This document shows, piece after piece, positions 58,322-64,000 of a stretch of DNA of 64,000 bases. The position numbers and the translations under genes were made by a program. Source of the DNA: Planctomycetota bacterium (GTDB lineage: Bacteria > Planctomycetota > UBA1135 > GCA-002686595); the NCBI GenBank assembly GCA_029259635.1, contig JAJDEU010000038.1, positions 62,001 through 126,000 on the forward strand, read 5' to 3'. Within the stretch, counting starts at the first letter, position 1; every line of letters begins with the position of its first letter. A model generated the notes under the pieces. The model saw nothing but the letters and a program-made list of their open reading frames with translations, ran no database searches and was not told the origin of the DNA.

Positions 58322-60031
58322 CTAGTCACGGTTCAGATAGGACGGCAGGAGCTCATCGGGCGTGATCTCACCGTCCCCATTCAGATCCACCTCATCGAAG
58401 CCATCCCGCATCGCCCGAGGCAGCTCCCCGCGCTCGACCCGCCCGTCCCGATTGAGGTCAAACCGATCGAAAAACCGCGCCACCTCGCGATCCGGATTGA
58501 GAGTCAACTGGACCTGCCCCTCGAAAACGGCCTGCAGCGCCCGCGACAGCTCCCCCCGAGTCGCCACGCCGTTTTGATCCACATCGGACAGAACAGGCAG
58601 CGAACGAATCTCCGCCGGCGGCTCATCGACCGCTAACTCGCCGTCCGAATTCCTGTCGAAGCAGCCCATCAACTCATCGATAATCCCGTCCTTAAACTCC
58701 TCCATATCGAACTCGAATCGCCCCCACTCCCGCTCCGAATCCCCGCCATTCACCGCAGCATCGAGAGCGCGCCCACTCCCGTGCGAGCACGTTCCCGCCA
58801 GCACCAAGACCTCATCCCGAAAGTGCAGACACTCGATGCCGGTCAGCAGGTCACGCCCGTCTCGCCCGGGCACGTTGTCCAACACGTCCACACCGTCGTC
58901 GCCGATCACGACCTGATACTCACCGCGCGCCCCCTTCAAGAAAACCGCGTCGTGCCCCGCTCCGCCCTCGATCAAATTGTCGCCCGCGTTCCCGCTCAAC
59001 TCATTGTCCGCCGCGTTCCCGAACAAGTCAGAGCTCCGCGCCCCCGTCAATCGTACCCGCGTCAAGTAACGCGACTTCTCACTCCAAACGCGCTCCGCTG
59101 ATGGCACGAGCGAAAACTCTCCTTCGAATTGCGGATCCACGCGACAGTCGAGCGCGAGCCACTCCGGCAAGAACATCTCGATCATCTGCGTGCCGAGCAC
59201 ATCGCCCTCGCGCATCCCCGCTCGATCGATGAACGCGTAATCACCGCCAAACGATCGCCCCGACTCATGCGGATCGTGCGCCCAGATCCCGAAATAAACC
59301 TCGAGCGCATTGGTCGCGTACTGAAAGCTCGTCGAGCCTTCCAGAATCCAATCGAGGTTCGTCACCCAACTTCCGTTTCGAACCGCCGCCCACGTCGCGC
59401 CCTGAATCTCCGCGTAATACTCCGGCAGAGCGAACCGAATTCCCGCGCCGTGCACTAAATGAAAGACCGCTTCGAGCGTCTCATCCCGGCTCGAATTCTC
59501 GCGATAGACCGCGCTCCCCTCGATCACCGACTGATTCGCATAAAGGTCCTGATAGAACAGCGGAATCGTCGGAAGCTCGCTGTTCTGTGCGCGAAACGAA
59601 TCCTCCTGCGACTCAAAGATCACCAACGTCGCCCAGCGATCCGCCATTTCGTTTGCGACCTCCGACTTATCGCTGCCGAACCGCGAGCCGGGCACGTCAG
59701 TTAAGAGGAAGCGCATCATCTCGCGCGCGCGAATCACGAGATCTTTCGACACGCCGCGTTGCGCAAGAATGTGAATCGGTCGACCGCTCGGCGCGACCAG
59801 CTTCGTGTACCGATCAAAGATGCGGCGCAACGACCTGTGTGTCTCGAGCGGCAACTCGACCACGCCATCGGCGCTTCCCGAAATGTCGATCGCCGGAATC
59901 GGCGGATGATCGTTCCACCACTCGAGCGACTTCCCCGAATCCGTGCTCGCGCAAGAGAAACCGAGAACGGTCGCGAGAGCAACCAGAGCAGCGCCTCGGA
60001 CGCTCACTCGAAGGAAACGAAGGCTCTTCAT
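58322..60031 (-). CDS. Lipoprotein with EF-hand and RTX-like calcium-binding repeats, unknown function
   Basis: 569 residues from ATG at 60031 (signal and lipobox ATVLGFSC); the ORF upstream to 60181 has no signal. The middle part (about 80-330) is unrecognised, with HLVHGAGIR and NLDWILEGST segments that faintly resemble a peptidase-like core. Around residues 345-380 a Gly/Asn/Asp-rich RTX-like stretch appears (LFGNAADNELSGNAGDNLIE). The C-terminus has several EF-hand loops (DRNSDGELAVDE, DVDQNGVATRGE, DLNRDGRVERGE, DLNGDGEITPDE). Calcium-dependent surface binding is inferred. Divergent from modA. Confidence 0.7.
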   Translation of the reverse strand: MKSLRFLRVSVRGAALVALATVLGFSCASTDSGKSLEWWNDHPPIPAIDISGSADGVVELPLETHRSLRRIFDRYTKLVAPSGRPIHILAQRGVSKDLVIRAREMMRFLLTDVPGSRFGSDKSEVANEMADRWATLVIFESQEDSFRAQNSELPTIPLFYQDLYANQSVIEGSAVYRENSSRDETLEAVFHLVHGAGIRFALPEYYAEIQGATWAAVRNGSWVTNLDWILEGSTSFQYATNALEVYFGIWAHDPHESGRSFGGDYAFIDRAGMREGDVLGTQMIEMFLPEWLALDCRVDPQFEGEFSLVPSAERVWSEKSRYLTRVRLTGARSSDLFGNAADNELSGNAGDNLIEGGAGHDAVFLKGARGEYQVVIGDDGVDVLDNVPGRDGRDLLTGIECLHFRDEVLVLAGTCSHGSGRALDAAVNGGDSEREWGRFEFDMEEFKDGIIDELMGCFDRNSDGELAVDEPPAEIRSLPVLSDVDQNGVATRGELSRALQAVFEGQVQLTLNPDREVARFFDRFDLNRDGRVERGELPRAMRDGFDEVDLNGDGEITPDELLPSYLNRD

Positions 60032-60259
60032 AGAGTGGGATTCTTCATGAATTCGGTTGCGGGAAAATCGAGAGCGAGCGGCCCGTCGGACTGTGCCAGC
60101 GCCGACCGCACGAAGCATAGCTCCTGAGCCCATCCTTCCGGAAAGTTCCGCATCGGATCGCGCCCAAACCCAAGCCGCCACTGCCCGAGAACGCTACATT
60201 GCGCCCGCGCCTCCGCACCCCGCACCCTTATGAACCCCGGAAGGTATGAATCCCGGAAG

Positions 60260-61153
60260 ATGTACCTCGGAAGGCAACTTCTCCTCGCCGTCGCGTTTCT
60301 AACGTCGAGCGCTTGCGGCAACCGAGCGCCCGCGCCGAACACGTTCACAGTCTTCGCGGCCGCGAGCCTCACGCCCATCGTCGAAGAGCTCGTCCGCACG
60401 CAAGATCTCGACCGCACCGCGAGGCTCCACACCGCCGCGACCTCCACCCTCGCCCGCCAACTCGAGTCCGGCGCGGAGGCCGACCTGATCCTCACCGCGC
60501 ACCCCGAGTGGATCGCGTGGCTGGTCGAGCGCGACCTCATCGAGCCCGGTTCTGTCCGCGACATCGCAAGCAACGAGCTCGTCTGGATCGTCTCCAACGA
60601 GAGCGCGGACACCACCTCGTTCCTGATATCCCCCCAGTTCGGAACCGACGCCAACTCTCGCGACGCCGGCACTGACTCCAAAGCCTCCCTCAACGCGAGC
60701 GCGCCTCCCGACTCCGCTCCCGACTCCGCTCCCAACTCCAACCTCAACTCCAACCTCAACTCCGCCTTCAACCTCCCCCCCAACGCCCGCCTCGCCGTCG
60801 GCGATCCCGCGCACGTCCCGCTCGGCCGCTACACGCGCGAAGCCCTCATCGCGCTCAACCTCTGGTCCGACCTCCGCCCGCAATCCCTCCCGACCCTCGA
60901 CGCTCGCTCCGCCCTCCGTCTGGTCGAGCTCCGCCAAGCCGAAGCCGGCATCGTCTACGCCAGCGACGCCACCTCCTCCGCCCGCGTCACCATCCGCGCG
61001 CGCTTCCCGCGCGACCTGCACGCGCCCATCCGCTACCAAGCCGCCGCCCTCCGCGGAGCGAGCCCCGCCGCGCGCGCCTTCCTCGACACGCTAAGCTCTC
61101 CCGCCGTGACTCCCCTCTTCCGCACCTTCGGCTTCCTCCCGCCCGCGCCGTGA
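60260..61153 (+). CDS. modA: Molybdate ABC transporter, substrate-binding lipoprotein
   Basis: 297 residues from ATG at 60260, preceded by GGAAG; in-frame codons upstream (to 60230) are possible but a lipoprotein signal (LLLAVAFLTSSAC) begins here. The ModA pattern is clear: FTVFAAASLTPIVEEL, then ADLILTAHPEWIAWLVERDL and AEAGIVYASDA. An Asn/Ser/Pro-rich repetitive insert lies in the middle (about 150-180), before the ARLAVGDPAHVPLGRYTREA segment. It binds molybdate or tungstate in the periplasm. Its TGA overlaps the GTG of modB. No Mo-responsive regulator is seen. Confidence 0.93.
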   Translation: MYLGRQLLLAVAFLTSSACGNRAPAPNTFTVFAAASLTPIVEELVRTQDLDRTARLHTAATSTLARQLESGAEADLILTAHPEWIAWLVERDLIEPGSVRDIASNELVWIVSNESADTTSFLISPQFGTDANSRDAGTDSKASLNASAPPDSAPDSAPNSNLNSNLNSAFNLPPNARLAVGDPAHVPLGRYTREALIALNLWSDLRPQSLPTLDARSALRLVELRQAEAGIVYASDATSSARVTIRARFPRDLHAPIRYQAAALRGASPAARAFLDTLSSPAVTPLFRTFGFLPPAP

Positions 61154-61848
61154 CGATCGCTCTCACACCCGCCGAATGGGAAGCGCTCGCGCTCTCCCTT
61201 AAGGTCGCTGCCTGCAGCCTCGCGCTGGTCTTCGTGCCCGGCATCGCCGCCGGTTGGTTCCTCGCGCGCAGAAACTTTCCCGGCAAGGTGCTCGTCGAAG
61301 CGCTCGTTCATGCGCCGCTCGTCTTGCCGCCGGTCGTGATGGGTTACGCGCTGCTCTTCACTCTCGGTCGTCACGGTTTTCTCAGCGAGGCTCTCTTCGA
61401 CTCCGACTTGCGCCTGGCCTTCACGTGGAAAGCCGCAGCCCTCGCCTCCACCGTCATGGGTTTCCCGTTGATGGTGAGAGCGGTCCGACTCGCGATCGAA
61501 CTAGTTGACCTCAAGCTCGAACAAGCCGCAGCGACACTCGGCGCTTCGCCCTGGCGCGTCTTCCGAACCGTCACACTTCCGCTCGCGTTGCCCGGCGTCG
61601 TCACTGGATCCTTGCTCGCTTTCGCGCGCAGCCTGGGAGAGTTCGGCGCGACGATCACCTTCGCGGGAAACCTGCCGGGCGAAACGCGAACCCTTCCCCT
61701 CGCGCTCTTCACCGAACTGCAGGCCCCCGGCGGCGAGGGCCCCGCCATGCGCCTGGCCGTCATCTCGATCGTCATCTCACTAGCCGCGTTGGTCGCGAGC
61801 GAGTTGATCGCGCGCCGAATCGCGCGCCGCCTCGGGAGGTCCGAGTGA
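61150..61848 (+). CDS. modB: Molybdate ABC transporter permease
   Basis: 232 residues, GTG start at 61150 within GTGA. About five to six transmembrane helices. The EAA-loop region (EQAAATLGASPWRVFRTVTL) that contacts the ATPase and GSLLAFARSLGEFGATITF are typical of ModB/CysTW-type permeases. It forms the membrane channel of the molybdate importer with modA and modC, all translationally coupled by four-base overlaps. Confidence 0.93.
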   Translation: MTIALTPAEWEALALSLKVAACSLALVFVPGIAAGWFLARRNFPGKVLVEALVHAPLVLPPVVMGYALLFTLGRHGFLSEALFDSDLRLAFTWKAAALASTVMGFPLMVRAVRLAIELVDLKLEQAAATLGASPWRVFRTVTLPLALPGVVTGSLLAFARSLGEFGATITFAGNLPGETRTLPLALFTELQAPGGEGPAMRLAVISIVISLAALVASELIARRIARRLGRSE

Positions 61849-62921
61849 CCGCGCTAGAGTTTGAATTTGAAATGAGCGGCGCGAACTTCAGCCTGTCGGC
61901 GAGCGCGAAACTCGACGCTCCCGTCACTGGCGTCTTCGGCCCGTCGGGAGCCGGCAAGTCGACGTTCCTGAATTGCCTAGCGGGCCTCGCGCGCCCCACT
62001 TCCGGCTACATCCGAATCGGTGACGAGCTAGTCTTCGACTCCAAGACGAATCACTTCACGCCGCCGCACCAGCGCGGTGTCGGTTTCGTCTTCCAAGACC
62101 GTCGCCTCTTCCCGCACCTCAACGTGAAGAGCAATTTGCGCTTCGCCAACCGAGCCGCCGCGAGCGAGTCCAAGCTCAAAGAAGTCGCCGACCTGTTTGA
62201 GCTCGCTCCGCTTTTGGACCGACGCCCCGCCACTCTCTCCGGTGGCGAGCAGCAGAGAGTCGCGCTAGCGAGAGCGCTCCTCTCCAATCCGCGCATCCTC
62301 CTCCTAGACGAACCGTTGGTCGGTCTCGACCACGCGTTGCGAGCGCAGATCATCCCGTATCTCAAGCGCCTGCGCGAAGCGACCGGCGTCCCGCTCCTCT
62401 ACGTCAGTCACGACCTGTCTGAGATTCTCCAACAGACGCGTCAGCTCCTCCTGATCGAGTCCGGTCGCACGACCGCCTCCGGCGATCTTCTCTCTCTCGT
62501 TCAGTCGGGAAAGATCACGCACGGCAACCTCGACAACGTTCTCCCCCTCAAACTCGACCACCACGACACCGAGGCCGGCCTTTCGCTCCTAGCGACGAAG
62601 TCCAAAACGCAAATCGCCGGCTCTCTAGTCGCCGCCGAACCCGGCCAGCAACTCCACGTCGGTCTGCGCCCCGAAGACATCGTGCTCGCCCTCGATCGAG
62701 TCGACGCCATCTCCACACGCAACCAACTCCCGGGCGAAGTAAGAACCCTCATCAACGAGGGAGCGCGAGTCCTAGCCCTAGTCGACGTCGGCGTAGAACT
62801 CCTAGTCGAAGTCTCCCCAAGCGCCGTTCAGGAACTCGACCTAAAAGCCGGCCGCCAAGTAGTCTGCCTGTTCAAGGCCAATGCCCTGCGCTATTTAGAT
62901 TCCCTTCCCGCCGCGAAGTAA
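61845..62921 (+). CDS. modC: Molybdate ABC transporter ATPase
   Basis: 358 residues, GTG start at 61845 overlapping modB, with GGGAGGT upstream. Walker A GPSGAGKS (32-39), Q-loop region (GVGFVFQDRRLFPHL), ABC signature LSGGEQQRVALARAL, Walker B ILLLDEPLVGLD and the H-loop (YVSHDL) are complete. A C-terminal regulatory TOBE/MOP-like domain (about 290-355) is typical of ModC. It powers molybdate or tungstate uptake. Molybdenum-dependent enzymes are not in this window. Confidence 0.95.
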   Translation: MTALEFEFEMSGANFSLSASAKLDAPVTGVFGPSGAGKSTFLNCLAGLARPTSGYIRIGDELVFDSKTNHFTPPHQRGVGFVFQDRRLFPHLNVKSNLRFANRAAASESKLKEVADLFELAPLLDRRPATLSGGEQQRVALARALLSNPRILLLDEPLVGLDHALRAQIIPYLKRLREATGVPLLYVSHDLSEILQQTRQLLLIESGRTTASGDLLSLVQSGKITHGNLDNVLPLKLDHHDTEAGLSLLATKSKTQIAGSLVAAEPGQQLHVGLRPEDIVLALDRVDAISTRNQLPGEVRTLINEGARVLALVDVGVELLVEVSPSAVQELDLKAGRQVVCLFKANALRYLDSLPAAK

Positions 62922-63045
62922 CGCGATTTACGCTCTCCGCGTCGAAAGCCCTCTGCTTAAGATTCCCTCGAACCCGGCCAAGTCGAATAACATCCCTTCT
63001 CTCCGTTACAAAGACCCACTGGATAAAGAGTTAGGCAAGCATGGC

Positions 63046-63423
63046 ATGAGGACGAAACGGCTAGCTGAAGTACCGTCTCTGAATGACCCGGAGAGACCGA
63101 TCGTGCACAAGGCCGAGGGAAACGACGTCGAGGTGCATTGGATCGCGTCGAATGGTCAGTCCTGCAGCATGACCTTCCTCGATGTCGAACGATTCACGAG
63201 CTACGCGTACGATCCCTACGCTGGCATCGCGGACGGGGAGGCATACGAGGTGTTGGAGTCTCGGTTAGTTGCCGAAGTGAAGTCGTTGGCGTACCAAAGC
63301 GACGCACCCGATCTGCGCCACTATCTGCTGGCTACCAATGATGGAGACTGGGTCGAGGCAATCTGTTGTGGATATAGGCTGCCTATCACTTATAAGGCCC
63401 CGTCCAGTCAAGGGCAGAGTTAG
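63046..63423 (+). CDS. Small protein of unknown function
   Basis: 125 residues, no signal peptide. Contains acidic and aromatic segments (VEVHWIASNGQSCSMTFLDV; YAYDPYAGIADGEAYEVLES; DGDWVEAICCGYRLP) with no domain I recognise. Upstream and downstream spacers are long, so it is probably transcribed alone. Codon use looks normal for the region; the translated frame has no internal conflict with other strands, which supports a real gene. Confidence 0.5.
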   Translation: MRTKRLAEVPSLNDPERPIVHKAEGNDVEVHWIASNGQSCSMTFLDVERFTSYAYDPYAGIADGEAYEVLESRLVAEVKSLAYQSDAPDLRHYLLATNDGDWVEAICCGYRLPITYKAPSSQGQS

Positions 63424-63543
63424 GTCCTCGGACGAGTTACCTGGTCCGATCATTTGTCGTTCGTGTATCGATCTCGATAGGGTCGTCCCCAGCTTGGTTT
63501 CGAATCGCAGGCGCGTGTCGCAAAACGACTCTGCACCAAACAC

Positions 63544-63918
63544 TTATTGAGGATCAGTAGCCGATGCAGCGGCGCTCGGAATGAGCGTCGGTCGGCCTAG
63601 CGATGAGCGTGATGCCCTTCGCGTCCTAGAAACAATTCGGTTCCCTCGTGCCGTCCCATTCAAAAGGTAGTGGCTCGCCGCGCGAGTCGGCGGCCAGTTA
63701 GATTCGGGCTCGGATGAGGAGCAGAGATCGAGTGTTCTCGAGTTGAAGACACGCGTAATGGTGGAGAGCCGCCGTCCAATCAAGGCGTAGAGCTTCCGAG
63801 CACAGAGGACCATGACCGCGTTCGTGGTCGAGGCCACAGGGACGACGGGTCGGGTCGGGTTGCTGCTCATCTGGTTCCAGTTAGACATCGGGTTCGCGAG
63901 CTCTCCGGGTTCATTCAT
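63544..63918 (-). CDS. Doubtful ORF overlapping the transposase end
   Basis: 124 residues whose ATG overlaps the stop of the transposase-like frame by four bases (ATGA), so a coupled small protein is possible. The composition is unusual (Arg/Ser/Thr-rich, no domain, no hydrophobic core pattern), which argues for noncoding sequence next to an insertion element. If not a gene, the 490 bases from 63424 hold only unassigned DNA. Confidence 0.25.
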   Translation of the reverse strand: MNEPGELANPMSNWNQMSSNPTRPVVPVASTTNAVMVLCARKLYALIGRRLSTITRVFNSRTLDLCSSSEPESNWPPTRAASHYLLNGTARGNRIVSRTRRASRSSLGRPTLIPSAAASATDPQ

Positions 63919-64000
63919 GCTGCGTAGAAGCGCTCCTCGTCAAAGGGTGTGTTGCGGCTGAGCATGAAGTAAACAGTGCGGCCGAGCTTGTGCGCGAGAA
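63915..64000 (-). CDS. C-terminal fragment of a transposase, IS110-like (5' end beyond window)
   Basis: The minus strand from the window edge encodes LAHKLGRTVYFMLSRNTPFD and then EERFYAA before a TGA at 63917-63915. The A-x-K-L-x-R-x-x-Y-x-M-L pattern with a following FD is what I recognise from the C-termini of IS110-type transposases. Only 28 residues are visible, so the family call is moderate. The insertion-sequence boundary was not identified. Confidence 0.5.
   Translation of the reverse strand, partial: LAHKLGRTVYFMLSRNTPFDEERFYAA

Noticed and set aside
60028..60783. Minus-strand ORF across the modA start
   Set aside because: Shadow of modA and of the divergent promoter region; no domain.

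Overview
The window looks like a piece of a GC-rich, Gram-negative-type bacterial chromosome, most likely from a member of the Planctomycetota. This rests on the many secreted or lipoprotein-type proteins of unknown function, arrays of amidohydrolase paralogues, thrombospondin-type and EF-hand repeats, weak or absent Shine-Dalgarno sites, a multihaem/NrfD respiratory cluster and an outer-membrane barrel protein. This is inferred from gene content; no rRNA or tRNA gene was seen.

Layout. 1-6.2 kb (minus): DUF455 ferritin-like protein (cut by the window edge), a YciH/SUI1-type factor, two secreted proteins, a flavoprotein fused to a NosR/NapH-like polyferredoxin, and a Cys-rich membrane protein. 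6.4-11.4 kb (plus): ThrE-like exporter and a large dihaem-peroxidase/beta-propeller protein. 11.4-14.6 kb (minus): a ferredoxin-SCP2 fusion and a MarR regulator, each with the same 14-bp palindrome beside its start codon, then a TrpD-like protein. 15.4-29.1 kb (minus): nine tightly packed genes encoding ten exported amidohydrolase-fold domains, only two of which keep the HxH metal site. 29.3-34.2 kb: membrane and secreted proteins between copies of a 164-bp repeat. 34.3-43.3 kb: a two-component system, a convergent porin-like gene, and a respiratory operon (tetrahaem cytochrome, four-cluster ferredoxin, NrfD-type membrane subunit, octahaem HAO-family cytochrome, small Cys-tailed protein). 43.5-46.9 kb: a propeller-amidohydrolase lipoprotein. 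47-53 kb: TPR, lipoprotein, coiled-coil, methyltransferase and UvrD-type helicase genes. 53.5-58.2 kb: glycine decarboxylase, Fe/Mn superoxide dismutase and a peroxiredoxin whose peroxidatic residue is encoded by an in-frame UGA. 58.3-63.4 kb: an EF-hand lipoprotein, the modABC molybdate transporter and a small unknown protein. 63.5-64 kb: the C-terminal end of an IS110-like transposase and an overlapping doubtful ORF.

Most notable: (1) the putative selenocysteine peroxiredoxin (57448-58200), with UGA exactly at the P-x3-T-x2-C position and a hairpin with a GG-containing loop just after it, fused to a glutaredoxin-like domain; (2) the amidohydrolase array with mostly lost metal ligands; (3) three exactly 164-bp, near-palindromic, TA-flanked repeats, one of which supplies the first base of a start codon, and a separate TA-flanked element whose insertion forms a stop codon; (4) the MarR operator pair; (5) the quinol-linked HAO-family module.
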